NCBI GenBank assembly: GCA_033763395.1
Contig: JANRKQ010000018.1
Location: forward strand, 124,001 to 188,000
Reading direction: 5' to 3'
DNA length: 64,000 nucleotides
Source: Xiheimicrobium sp033763395
Lineage (GTDB): Bacteria > Myxococcota > Myxococcia > Myxococcales > Myxococcaceae
The position numbers and the translations under genes are program-made. A model generated the notes under the pieces. It searched no databases. It was given only the letters and a program-made list of their open reading frames with translations, and was not told where the DNA came from. Numbering within the stretch: the first letter of the stretch is position 1; each line of letters opens with the position of its first letter. Below, in pieces: positions 1-8,203 of this stretch.

Positions 1-1504
1 GCACCTCGGGCGGGAGCACGAGCGCCGACACCTCGGCCCCGCCGTACAGCAGGGCCAGCCGCTCGGTGACGCCGCGGAGCTCTTCGACGTTGAGCGGCCA
101 GTGGTAGTCGACCAGCACGCGGCGGGCGTCGGGGGTGAGCTGTGGCGGCTCCTTGCGGCGGGCGCGCGCGGCCTCGGCGGCGAAGTGCTCGAAGAGCTGC
201 AGCACGTCGGGCCGCCGATCGCGCAACGGGAGCGTCTCGACCTCGGTGCCCGCGAGCACCCGCGCCAGCTCTGCGTCGAGCTCACCGCGCGACACCAGCG
301 TCTGCAGCGGCGCATCGCACGTCACCATCACCCGCACGTCGACCGGCTCTTCTCCGCCCTGGCGCGAGGGCGCCACGCGGCGGGACAACAGGCGCGCGAG
401 GCGGTCCGACGCGTGCCGGGGCAGCGCCTCGATGGCCCGCAAGACAAAGGTGCCGCCGTCGGCCTCGAAGAGGGCCGAGCTGGCGGGCGGAACTCCGGGC
501 GCGCTGGTGCGGCCGAAGAGCTGCTCCTCGACGGCGTTGGGGTGCTTGCGGCAGTCGACGACGATGAAGGGCGCCAGGGCCCGCGGCGAGCGCGAGTGAA
601 TGTACTCGGCCATCTGGAGCCGGCCGGTGCCGAACTCGCCCCACAGCACCACCGTGTCGGGCGCCGAGGCCGCGCGACGCGCCTGCTCGACCGTCTTGCG
701 GAACTGGCGGGACGAGCCGATCAGGTGCACCTGGTGCGACGGATCTTCCTGCGCGCGCAGGGCCGTGCAGGCCTCGCCCGCCAGGCGCCCGAGCGCGGTG
801 ATGGTGCGCTGCTCCTCGACGCCGAAGTCCTCGGGGCGCTCCGCGTAGAGGATGCCGAACGGCGCGCCGCCCGAGGCGATCAGCGGCGCCACCAGCACCC
901 CGCCCGCCAGGCTCGCCTCTTTCCGCTCGAGCGCCGCGCGCACCATCGAGCGCGGCACTTCCACCTTCTCGGCGCCCACCACCGCCGCCGTGAGGAGCCC
1001 ATCGGTGCCGCCGAGCAGCGCCGCCGCCTTGTCCGAGTTCACGCCCCGCGACAGCTCCTCGGCGGCACGCCGGAGCACCATCGCCTCGCTCGTCGCCGAG
1101 AGCAGCGCCACGCCCGCGTGGTACAGCCCCGCGACCGGCCCCGCCGCCGGGAGCAGCTCCTCGACGGGCGCGCCAGACACCTCGCTCGACGCCTCCTTGT
1201 CCGACAACGACGCCCGCGCCGACGGCTCGAAGAGGATGGTCGAGTCACCCACCTGGAGCCGATCGCCCGGCAACAGCACCATCTCGGCTTCGATCTTCTC
1301 GCCGTTGACGACGGTGCCGTTGCGGCTGCCGAGATCGCTCACCCGGGCCTGACCGTCTTCGAGCGCGAGCCGCACGTGGCGCCGCGACACCTTGGCGTCC
1401 TCGAGGCTGATGGTGCACGAAGGGCTGCGGCCGATGATGACCTCGCCGGTCACCTCGTGCCGTCGTCCAGCCTGGGGTCCCGTCAGCAGCAGCAGGGCAG
1501 CCAC
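1..1504 (-). CDS. FHA-GAF-AAA+ (sigma54-activator-like) regulator, partial
   Basis: The gene runs off the left edge; about 501 residues are visible. The GTG at 1504 follows a GGGAGGG ribosome site. The order is an N-terminal FHA domain (GRSPS at 25-29, SRRH at 40-43, GSRNGT at 59-64), a GAF-like segment (about 120-260), and a sigma54-activator-type AAA+ domain from about 265. The AAA+ domain has a Walker-A-like GEFGTGR (289-295), ends in a typical PLRDRRPDV and WPLNVEELRG stretch, and lacks a recognisable GAFTGA loop; the Walker B position reads FVLRAIE rather than LDEIG. FHA domains bind phosphothreonine, so input from a Ser/Thr kinase is plausible. Missing sigma54-contact residues suggest it may not activate sigma54 itself. 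The C-terminal DNA-binding part is outside the window. It follows 1521-2720 closely and may be the last gene of that operon. Confidence 0.85.
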   Translation of the reverse strand, partial: MAALLLLTGPQAGRRHEVTGEVIIGRSPSCTISLEDAKVSRRHVRLALEDGQARVSDLGSRNGTVVNGEKIEAEMVLLPGDRLQVGDSTILFEPSARASLSDKEASSEVSGAPVEELLPAAGPVAGLYHAGVALLSATSEAMVLRRAAEELSRGVNSDKAAALLGGTDGLLTAAVVGAEKVEVPRSMVRAALERKEASLAGGVLVAPLIASGGAPFGILYAERPEDFGVEEQRTITALGRLAGEACTALRAQEDPSHQVHLIGSSRQFRKTVEQARRAASAPDTVVLWGEFGTGRLQMAEYIHSRSPRALAPFIVVDCRKHPNAVEEQLFGRTSAPGVPPASSALFEADGGTFVLRAIEALPRHASDRLARLLSRRVAPSRQGGEEPVDVRVMVTCDAPLQTLVSRGELDAELARVLAGTEVETLPLRDRRPDVLQLFEHFAAEAARARRKEPPQLTPDARRVLVDYHWPLNVEELRGVTERLALLYGGAEVSALVLPPEV

Positions 1505-1520
1505 GTTCCCTCCCTCGAGT

Positions 1521-2720
1521 TCAGGCCGGAAGCTCGGCCTGGAGGAGCGCCTTGAGCTCGTCGGCGTCGAGCGTACGGCCTTCGCGTGTCACCGCCAGCG
1601 CGTTGATCTGCGACTCGTCGATCTCCACGTGCGCGCCCTTGCGCCACTCGGTGGTCGTCTCTCCGCCGTCGACGAGCCGGCCGATCACCTTGCCCTCGTC
1701 CCAGGTGACGACCTCGGCCCACAGCTGCTCGTCGCCGGGCGCCTCGTCTTCGCCGTCGGGGTGCACCTCGAAGGGCGCGCGCACCACGAACGAGAGCGGC
1801 TCCATCAGCCCCTTGCGCATGAAGCGGGCCTTGAAGTGGGGCAACAGCCGCTCGGCCTGCACTTTCAGCCGCTGCGCCTGCTCCTCGGTCTCTTCCTCGA
1901 ACCGATCGCGATACTGCTCGAGCATCTCGCTCATCGAGTGTTTTCCCTCGGGCGAGACCACCGTCACCATCTGCGCGTCGTGGCCCTCGAAGAGCTCGGG
2001 ATCGACGCCAGGCAGGTTGGTGCGGGCCTCTTCGCTCGGCACGAGGATGAAGGCCTTGCCCACGCTGGTGCTGACGATCATGCGCTGGCTGGGGCCCTGG
2101 CCGAAGGCGAGATCGGTGCACAGCTCGTGGAGGAACGTCTCGGCCGCCGGCAGATCGTCTTCGTGGATGTTGAAGAGTTCGACGTCGAGCGTGCCGAACT
2201 TCGACAGGCCGTGGGTGTGCACCCACATGGCGGGCGCGCCCTCGGACATGGCCATCGCGTGAATGGTGACGTGATCTCGAATGTCGAAGTCGAGCTCGGT
2301 GATCTCCTCGACGTCGAGGGCCGAGTGCATGCGGAAGGCGGTGACGTCGACGCACACCGCGTCGACCAGCTCCATGAGGGTGCGCACGGTCCACAGCGCC
2401 TCGAAGACGGCCACGGTCTGCTGCGGCTGGCCGGGCGTGTAGCGGACCCGGTAGAAGCCCCGCGCGCCCTCGAGGAGGCGGCGCAGCTCCGGCGTGCCGA
2501 TGAGCAGATCGGGCGACCACCCCAGCGGGGTGTCACGCACCTCGAAAGAGACGTCGACGCGCGAGGTGTCGGCCCGCACCGAGAACAGGCAGTCATCTTC
2601 GCCGAAGACGAGCTCGACCTCGTCTCCCGCGAACGCCTCTTCCAGCGCCGCCCTCGCCACCGGCTCGGTCTTCTCCGTGGCGAGGACGAACACGTCCTTC
2701 ATGGCGGCGGCGTCGCTCAC
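1521..2720 (-). CDS. DUF4026/DUF2314-like cytosolic protein
   Basis: A 399-residue protein. The GTG start at 2720 overlaps the TGA of the kinase gene upstream (GTGA), which implies translational coupling; an in-frame ATG at 2702 is an alternative. The C-terminal 70 residues (LWAEVVTWDEGKVIGRLVDG, then EIDESQINALAV) match the DUF2314 pattern. The middle contains MWVHTHGLSKFG, typical of the DUF4026 type of fusion partner. There is no signal peptide or membrane segment, and the overall charge is acidic. The family has no established function, so none is assigned. Confidence 0.8.
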   Translation of the reverse strand: MSDAAAMKDVFVLATEKTEPVARAALEEAFAGDEVELVFGEDDCLFSVRADTSRVDVSFEVRDTPLGWSPDLLIGTPELRRLLEGARGFYRVRYTPGQPQQTVAVFEALWTVRTLMELVDAVCVDVTAFRMHSALDVEEITELDFDIRDHVTIHAMAMSEGAPAMWVHTHGLSKFGTLDVELFNIHEDDLPAAETFLHELCTDLAFGQGPSQRMIVSTSVGKAFILVPSEEARTNLPGVDPELFEGHDAQMVTVVSPEGKHSMSEMLEQYRDRFEEETEEQAQRLKVQAERLLPHFKARFMRKGLMEPLSFVVRAPFEVHPDGEDEAPGDEQLWAEVVTWDEGKVIGRLVDGGETTTEWRKGAHVEIDESQINALAVTREGRTLDADELKALLQAELPA

Positions 2721-3331
2721 AGGTGCTTCTCGATCTGCTTGAAGAGGTCGGCGCGGTCGACGAGGTCGGTCACGTAGTCGAGCGTGTCGGTCGGGAGCAC
2801 CAGCACTGGCGACATCGTGTACCGCTCGAACCAGTTCTCGTAGAGATCGTTCAGGCGCTTCAGGTAGGGCGTGGGAATGTCCTGCTCCATCTTGCGCCCG
2901 CGCAGCTTGATGCGGGCCTTGAGCGTCTTCACCGGGCACCGCAGGTAGATCATGAGATCGGGCGGCTTGAGCGACGCCGCGATCGTCTCGTACAGCTCCC
3001 AGTAGGTCTGCCAGTCGCGCTTGTCGATGAGCTTCTGCCGCGCGAGGTTGCGCGCGAAGATCTCGGCGTCTTCGTAGATCGTCCGGTCCTGCAGCGCGGT
3101 GCCGGCCTCGCGCTCGAGCTCACGGTGGAGCCGGAACTTGTGGGTGAGGAAGAAGATCTGCGAGCGCAGCGCCCAGGTCTTCATGTCCTTGTAGAAGTCT
3201 TCGAGGTACGGGTTCTGATCGTTCGGCTCGTAGAACGGCTTGAGCCCGTACTTCCGGCAGAGGAAGGCCGTCAGCTCGGTCTTCCCCGCGCCGATGTTGC
3301 CTGCGATGGCGATGAACTTCGTCTGGGCCAC
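2717..3331 (-). CDS. deoxynucleoside kinase (dGK/dAK type)
   Basis: A 204-residue enzyme that phosphorylates deoxynucleosides in the salvage pathway. It has an N-terminal P-loop GNIGAGKTE, the family DRTIYEDAEIFA segment, and an arginine-rich lid RIKLRGRKMEQ. Length and motif order fit the bacterial dNK family (deoxyadenosine/deoxyguanosine kinases); the exact nucleoside cannot be read from sequence. GTG at 3331 was chosen because it directly precedes the beta-strand leading into the P-loop and leaves 17 bp after the upstream ATPase gene. It overlaps the DUF2314 gene by 4 bp. Confidence 0.88.
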   Translation of the reverse strand: MAQTKFIAIAGNIGAGKTELTAFLCRKYGLKPFYEPNDQNPYLEDFYKDMKTWALRSQIFFLTHKFRLHRELEREAGTALQDRTIYEDAEIFARNLARQKLIDKRDWQTYWELYETIAASLKPPDLMIYLRCPVKTLKARIKLRGRKMEQDIPTPYLKRLNDLYENWFERYTMSPVLVLPTDTLDYVTDLVDRADLFKQIEKHL

Positions 3332-3348
3332 GGTGCCTTGTCGCCCGG

Positions 3349-5286
3349 TCAGGCGGCCTTGACCTTGACGGTCGGAGTGAGCGCGTACCACGAGGTGCGG
3401 AACTCCTTGAGCGCGCGCAGCTGCGCCGGGTGCCGCCCGAGCTCGGGCGCGAGCGTGACGGGGAAGCCGACCTTCTTCTCGATCACCTTGGCCACCTCGA
3501 GCTGGTTCTTGCGACGCTCCTCGGTGATGGGGCACGGCGGCGTCGTCTTCGGCAGCACGCGGTTCACCAGCACGCGCTCGAACGGCAGCTTGAGGCCCTT
3601 GAGGTACTCGATCTGCCGCTCCATGGCGGGCACACCGAGGTCCTCGCCGCGGGTGACGACGACGAAGCGGCACTCGGCCGGGTTGGTGAGGGCCTTCTCG
3701 AAGCGATCGATGTGCTTGAGCTGCGCCTCGCACCAGGCCATCAGCGCCGCGCCGCCCTTCGCCTTGTACTTGCTGGCGATGGCAAAAATCGCCTGGAACC
3801 ACTGCCGGGCGATGGCCGGCACCTCGAGCACGCGCAGGCTGTTCCCCGCGGGCGCCGGGTCGATGACGATGCGCTTGAAGCGCTCCTGCACCAGCGCGTC
3901 GGTGAGCGCCGTCATGGCGGCCAGCTCGTCCATGCCGACGGGCGCCAGGTCGAACAGGTTGCGGAACACCTCGCGGTCCTGCGCGAAGGTCTCACCCTTG
4001 GCCTCGGCGCCGAACATCGGCTCGGCGAGCTCCTTGAGCTTCTTGCGCAGGTTGTTGAACCAGACGGTGAAGTCGATCTCGCGGGCGTAGAGGCCCTTGG
4101 TGCCCTTCACCTGCGTCTCGGTGTCGGTGAGGCGGCTCACCAGCACGTCGGACAACGAGTGCGAGGGGTCGGTCGAGAGGAGGAGCACCGGGCCCTCCTT
4201 CTCGGTGAGCGTCACGGCCGCGGCAGCAGCGCACGACGACTTGCCCACGCCACCGGCGCCCACGAAGAAGATGAAGCGGGTCGGCGGGAGCGGCGGCGCC
4301 GCGATGGGTGGCATCGAGGGCGCGCGCACGGTGGGCGGCGGGCCCTCGGCGGGGCCGAACTGGAGCGCCTTCGTCTCCTTGCCGCTGGCCCACTCAGCCG
4401 CGAACTTCTTCACCTCGTCAAAGCCGCGCGGGCCGACGATGCGACGCTGCAGCAGCGCCACCTTCGCGCTCATCGTCTGGTATTTGCGCGCGTGGGGCGC
4501 CTGGAGGCCGCGGCGCTTGGCCACCTCGGGGCTCCCCTTCCCGTCTTCGATCATGTCGACGACGATCTCTTCCGCGGGAATGCCGCGCTCGCCGATCACC
4601 TTGAAGAGCAGCTTCGTCTGGGCCTCGGCCACCGGCTCGGCCACCGTGCAGACGTGGAGCGCGAACTTCTTCGAGTCCTTCAGGAACGCGACCGCGGCGT
4701 CGGCCTTGAGCGCGAACTCGTCGACGGGCATCGCCGGCCGCACCACGTTCTTCGAGGGCCGGCCGTGGCGCTCGCCGCGAAGCAGCGCGATGAACCGGCG
4801 CAGCACCGAGGCGTGATCGAGGAAGCGCAGCGCGTGCGAAGTCGAGAAGCCGTCGACCACCACCGCGTCCCACTCCCCCGACTCGGCCAGCTCGATGAGG
4901 TGGAAGAGCGCCGCCACCTCGCCCATGCGGGTGGTGCTCGTCTCGAGCAGCTTCTTCAGATCGTCGTCGGCCAGCACCGCGCCCTTCTGCGTCGAGCCCA
5001 GCAGCGCCGGCTTCCACTTCTTGTTGAACGCCTCGGCCAGGGCCTCGAGATCGAGCTCCACCGCCGACAGCGCGCCCGGGCCCTTGCCCGCCTGCAGCTT
5101 CGTGGGCCGGGACGAGAGCTTCTTCTTCAGCAGATCGGCGACGCCGCTGTCTGCCTCGAGCGCCACCAGCAGCACCCGCGCCTTCGCGTCGTCTTCGAGC
5201 GCGGTGATCGCGTGGGCCGTCGACAGCGTGGTCTTGCCAGCGCCACCTTTTCCGGCAAAGAAGTGAAGCACGGGTCCGTCAGCCAT
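3349..5286 (-). CDS. tandem ArsA/Get3-like ATPase
   Basis: A 645-residue protein with two ArsA-type ATPase halves joined by a proline-rich linker near residues 315-330. Half one starts with the deviant Walker A GKGGAGKTT, but its switch regions are degenerate (EADSGVADLL, DGFSTSHALRFL). Half two has GAGGVGKSS, a good switch I (DPSHSLSD) and a near-canonical switch II (DPAPAGNSLRVLEVP). No cysteine triad for arsenite is apparent and no ars genes are nearby, so arsenite export is unlikely. Targeting or sorting of a client protein is the more general family role. The ATG at 5286 follows AGGAAGG; three short repeats lie in the leader. Confidence 0.85.
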   Translation of the reverse strand: MADGPVLHFFAGKGGAGKTTLSTAHAITALEDDAKARVLLVALEADSGVADLLKKKLSSRPTKLQAGKGPGALSAVELDLEALAEAFNKKWKPALLGSTQKGAVLADDDLKKLLETSTTRMGEVAALFHLIELAESGEWDAVVVDGFSTSHALRFLDHASVLRRFIALLRGERHGRPSKNVVRPAMPVDEFALKADAAVAFLKDSKKFALHVCTVAEPVAEAQTKLLFKVIGERGIPAEEIVVDMIEDGKGSPEVAKRRGLQAPHARKYQTMSAKVALLQRRIVGPRGFDEVKKFAAEWASGKETKALQFGPAEGPPPTVRAPSMPPIAAPPLPPTRFIFFVGAGGVGKSSCAAAAAVTLTEKEGPVLLLSTDPSHSLSDVLVSRLTDTETQVKGTKGLYAREIDFTVWFNNLRKKLKELAEPMFGAEAKGETFAQDREVFRNLFDLAPVGMDELAAMTALTDALVQERFKRIVIDPAPAGNSLRVLEVPAIARQWFQAIFAIASKYKAKGGAALMAWCEAQLKHIDRFEKALTNPAECRFVVVTRGEDLGVPAMERQIEYLKGLKLPFERVLVNRVLPKTTPPCPITEERRKNQLEVAKVIEKKVGFPVTLAPELGRHPAQLRALKEFRTSWYALTPTVKVKAA

Positions 5287-5301
5287 CGGTCGACCTTCCT
5301 G

Positions 5302-5353
5302 ACTGCGTCTTTGGAGAGCGGCACTGCGTTCTTTGGGCGGAACTGCGTCTTTT
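5302..5353. repeat. three short direct repeats in the leader of the ATPase gene
   Basis: On the plus strand ACTGCGTCTTT begins at 5302, ACTGCGTTCTTT at 5323 and ACTGCGTCTTTT at 5342, at 19-21 bp spacing. On the minus strand this reads AAAGA(A)CGCAGT three times, 16-67 bp upstream of the ATG at 5286. About two helical turns separate each copy, which fits a regulator-binding array or an mRNA leader element. The rest of the 229-bp gap 5287-5515 shows no gene. Confidence 0.5.
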
Positions 5354-5515
5354 GAAGAGCGGCGGAACCGACCGGGTGGACGGCCGTCGGTCTGTTCAGA
5401 GGGCCGCGGAGTTTCGCCGAAAAGCCCCCTGTCGGTCAAGGTAAGACCGTTGTCTTTCCGCGCGGTTCCGCTGGTGCCCCGCGGGCTGTCGACGGCCTTG
5501 CAGGTGCGCGGAATG

Positions 5516-5887
5516 TCACGGGATTTGACGCAGGGCCGGACGAACGAGGCCGCGCGCGAGGCGCTGCACCTCGTGCCGTTCGGGACGGAATCGCTCGATC
5601 AGGCAGGCCACGCCGGCCTCGGGGAGCGTCGCCCCGCACGTGAGAATGTCGACCGACGCGTACCGGTGCTCGGGCCAGGTGTGGACCGACAGGTGGCTCT
5701 CAGCGACGAGGACGACGACGCTGGCGCCCTGGGGGTGGAAGCGGTGGCGCACGCTCCCCAGGACCTCACAGCGCGCCGCCGCGGCAGCCGCCAGCAGGTG
5801 GGCTTCGAGGGCCCGCTCGTCGTTGAGGAGCGCCTCGTCGACGCCCCACAGCTCGAGGAGCAGGTGGGTGGCGAGCGCCTCGGTCAC
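5516..5887 (-). CDS. speD: S-adenosylmethionine decarboxylase proenzyme
   Basis: A 123-residue pyruvoyl enzyme that makes decarboxylated S-adenosylmethionine, the aminopropyl donor for spermidine. The self-cleavage motif is AESHLSVHTWPE, with cleavage predicted between Glu63 and Ser64 (Ser becomes the pyruvoyl group). His69 and Cys84 (ILTCG) occupy the expected processing and proton-donor positions. Length fits the small class 1b (SpeH-type) form. The GTG start at 5887 overlaps the prkA stop (GTGA), so translation is probably coupled to prkA. No spermidine synthase gene is adjacent. Confidence 0.93.
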   Translation of the reverse strand: MTEALATHLLLELWGVDEALLNDERALEAHLLAAAAAARCEVLGSVRHRFHPQGASVVVLVAESHLSVHTWPEHRYASVDILTCGATLPEAGVACLIERFRPERHEVQRLARGLVRPALRQIP

Positions 5888-8139
5888 GCGTAGCGCTTCT
5901 TCATCAGGAAGACGATGGCGTCGCGCGCGCTCGCCTCGGTGTGGCCGTACTTCGTCTTCATCACCTCGAGCGTCTTGTCGACCTGCTGCTGGTCCTTCGC
6001 CGACAGCGAGCCGCGCTCACCGGACAGCGCCTTGAGCGTGTTCTCGGCGTTGATGCGCAGCGTGCGCTTGCGCTCGTCGTAGAAGTGATCGGACAGCCGC
6101 TTGAACAGATCGGGGAAGATGCGCCGGTACTCGACGCTGCCCTCGGGGTTGTCGATGCGCCAGGCGCCGACGGTGGCGATGAGGCCCTTGCGGAACTCCT
6201 TCGCGTCGTCGCCCTTGGGCATCACCAGCGTCTCGAACTCGGCCATGCGGCCCTCGTCGGGCTTCTCGGCCTGGCCGGTGATGCGGTTGTGAATGCGCTC
6301 GCCCTTCACCCACGCGCTGACCGCCTGCACGTAGCGCTCGAAGAGCTCCTCGTACTGCCCTTCCGACACCAGGCCCATCGACTCGCGCACCTCGCGATCG
6401 GTCCACTCGAGGTACTGCTCCTCGGCGACGCGCACGAACTCGGCGTGATCGTGGTAGCCGTCGACGATCTCCTGCTGGAGGAACTCGTAGACGCTCTTGT
6501 CGCGCACGAGCGCCGACAGCTCCTTGAGCACGGCGAGCGGGTGCAGGCTGTCGTGCTCGATCGACTGGGCGGCGTTGAGGAGCGCCGTCTTCACCTCGCG
6601 CGCCGACGCGCCGCTGCGGCCCTCGTAGTTCGGCCACGAGTCGGACTCCTCGTAGAGCTGCGGCACCAGCTTGCGCAGCTCCTTCTGCTGCTGGAGCGTG
6701 AGGCGCTCGGGCGGCTCGCCCTCCTGGTACAGCTTGAGCTTCTCGAGCGGCGACAGGCGCTCGACGAGCGCGCGCACCTCCTGCGGGTACCGATCGGGCA
6801 GGGGCTTCTTCAGCCGCGTCAGCGTGGCCCACAGCGCAGCGACGGCGGTGGCGTGCGGCGCCATGTGCCGGCCCACGGTGCGGGCGTTCACCTGCGCGTC
6901 GTACACTTCGCGCTCGACCTTCCAGCGGCGCAGGTACGGCACCCGCACCAGCTCGATGCGCCCCTTGAAGCTGGCGAAGTCGGGCAGCTCCTTGAACGCG
7001 GCCAGGTGCTTCTCGTTCGACGACGCGATCAGCACTTCGTCGAGCTGCAGCGAGAAGTGCTCGAGCGGCACCTCGCCGGTCTCACAGAAGCTCAACAGGT
7101 ACTTGAACGCCTCGAGCGGGCGCTTGAGCAGATCGGCGTACTCGATGAGGCCGCGGTTGGCGTTGACGAGGGCGCCGTGCGGCTCGAAGAGCACCGTGCT
7201 ATGCAGCGCGGGCGGCAGGTTGCCCTGCGTCCGGTCGGCGGTGACCTGGTGGTACGAGGCGTCGACGCTCATCTGCGGCTCGACCGACGCGATGCCGGCG
7301 AGGTAGCGCCGCGAGTAGTAGAAGCGCTCGACCTGCACGTGGCGCAGCACCTTGAGGTAGTCGCCTCCGTACGAGGCGAGCAGCGCGTCGAAGATCTTCT
7401 TCGACTTGTGGCTGAGCTGCCCCTCGAGGAGCACCGACGGCACCACGAGGTCGGACTTCGGGCCCAGCGCCTCGGCGAACAGCCGCTTGCGCTCCTTGAG
7501 GGGAATGAGGAGCAGCGGGTGCTCTTTGAGTGGGCTGCCCAGCCGCACCTCGATGTCTTCGGCGTCCAGGTGCGCGTACGTCGCCAGCGAGCCGGTGGTG
7601 CCACCCTTCTCGCCCCCGAAGCCGATGGAGCCCTTCACCAGCTTCTCGCTCGGGAAGATCCAGTTGAACGTGTACTGGGCGCCGGCGGCCGTCTGCGAGT
7701 ACTGCTCGAGGCCGCGCTTGAGGCACTCGACGAGCGACGACTTGGCCGAGCCGTTGGGCCCGTGCAGGAAGATGAGCTTGTTGACCGCGCCGGCGCGCAC
7801 GAAGTTGCCGAGCAGCCGGTAGACGGCGTTCTGCACCTCTTCCTGGCCCGCCACCCGCAGATCAGGCTCCTCGGGCGTCGCGTCGAACACCTTGAAGCGG
7901 CGGATGCGGCCGGTCGGGTGCGGCACCTGCTCGGCGCCGAAGAAGTCGATGGCGTCGACGAGGTACTGCGCAGCGTTGCGCAGCTGCTGCCCGGGCGCGC
8001 CCAGGAACAACTGCATGTACTCCTCGAACGAGAGGATCGAGCGGTTCTTGACGAAGTCACTCGAGACAGCAGAACCGATGTCGTGCAGCTGGCGGCGGGC
8101 GTCCACGGAGCGAAGCGTAGCCCCTCGGCGGTGAAGCAC
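5884..8139 (-). CDS. prkA: PrkA-family AAA+ protein (serine kinase/protease family)
   Basis: A 751-residue cytosolic protein. The N-terminal PrkA-type AAA+ domain contains the P-loop GPNGSAKSS near residue 127, and the C-terminal third matches the PrkA kinase-like domain. Family members act in stress and stationary-phase adaptation; Bacillus PrkA has been described as a kinase and more recently as a Lon-like protease. The usual neighbours YeaH and SpoVR are absent here. The start is GTG at 8139; a GTG at 8106 (VDARRQL) is an alternative that keeps all conserved sequence. It is transcribed divergently from a Ser/Thr kinase gene and overlaps speD. Confidence 0.92.
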   Translation of the reverse strand: MLHRRGATLRSVDARRQLHDIGSAVSSDFVKNRSILSFEEYMQLFLGAPGQQLRNAAQYLVDAIDFFGAEQVPHPTGRIRRFKVFDATPEEPDLRVAGQEEVQNAVYRLLGNFVRAGAVNKLIFLHGPNGSAKSSLVECLKRGLEQYSQTAAGAQYTFNWIFPSEKLVKGSIGFGGEKGGTTGSLATYAHLDAEDIEVRLGSPLKEHPLLLIPLKERKRLFAEALGPKSDLVVPSVLLEGQLSHKSKKIFDALLASYGGDYLKVLRHVQVERFYYSRRYLAGIASVEPQMSVDASYHQVTADRTQGNLPPALHSTVLFEPHGALVNANRGLIEYADLLKRPLEAFKYLLSFCETGEVPLEHFSLQLDEVLIASSNEKHLAAFKELPDFASFKGRIELVRVPYLRRWKVEREVYDAQVNARTVGRHMAPHATAVAALWATLTRLKKPLPDRYPQEVRALVERLSPLEKLKLYQEGEPPERLTLQQQKELRKLVPQLYEESDSWPNYEGRSGASAREVKTALLNAAQSIEHDSLHPLAVLKELSALVRDKSVYEFLQQEIVDGYHDHAEFVRVAEEQYLEWTDREVRESMGLVSEGQYEELFERYVQAVSAWVKGERIHNRITGQAEKPDEGRMAEFETLVMPKGDDAKEFRKGLIATVGAWRIDNPEGSVEYRRIFPDLFKRLSDHFYDERKRTLRINAENTLKALSGERGSLSAKDQQQVDKTLEVMKTKYGHTEASARDAIVFLMKKRYA

Positions 8140-8203
8140 AATCGCCTACACAGCGATCGAGACAGCCATTTCGACGTGACTTCACGCCAGTCCTGTTACC
8201 CTG
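8140..8203. promoter_or_regulatory. 64-bp divergent promoter region (prkA / Ser-Thr kinase)
   Basis: Only 64 bp separate the two divergent start codons, so both promoters must lie here or overlap coding sequence. The stretch is AT-richer than its surroundings. No convincing -35/-10 pair or palindrome was found. Confidence 0.4.

Noticed and set aside
3349..5286. Arsenite-resistance ATPase
   Set aside because: The fold is ArsA-like, but there are no ars genes nearby and no arsenite-binding cysteine triad is visible.
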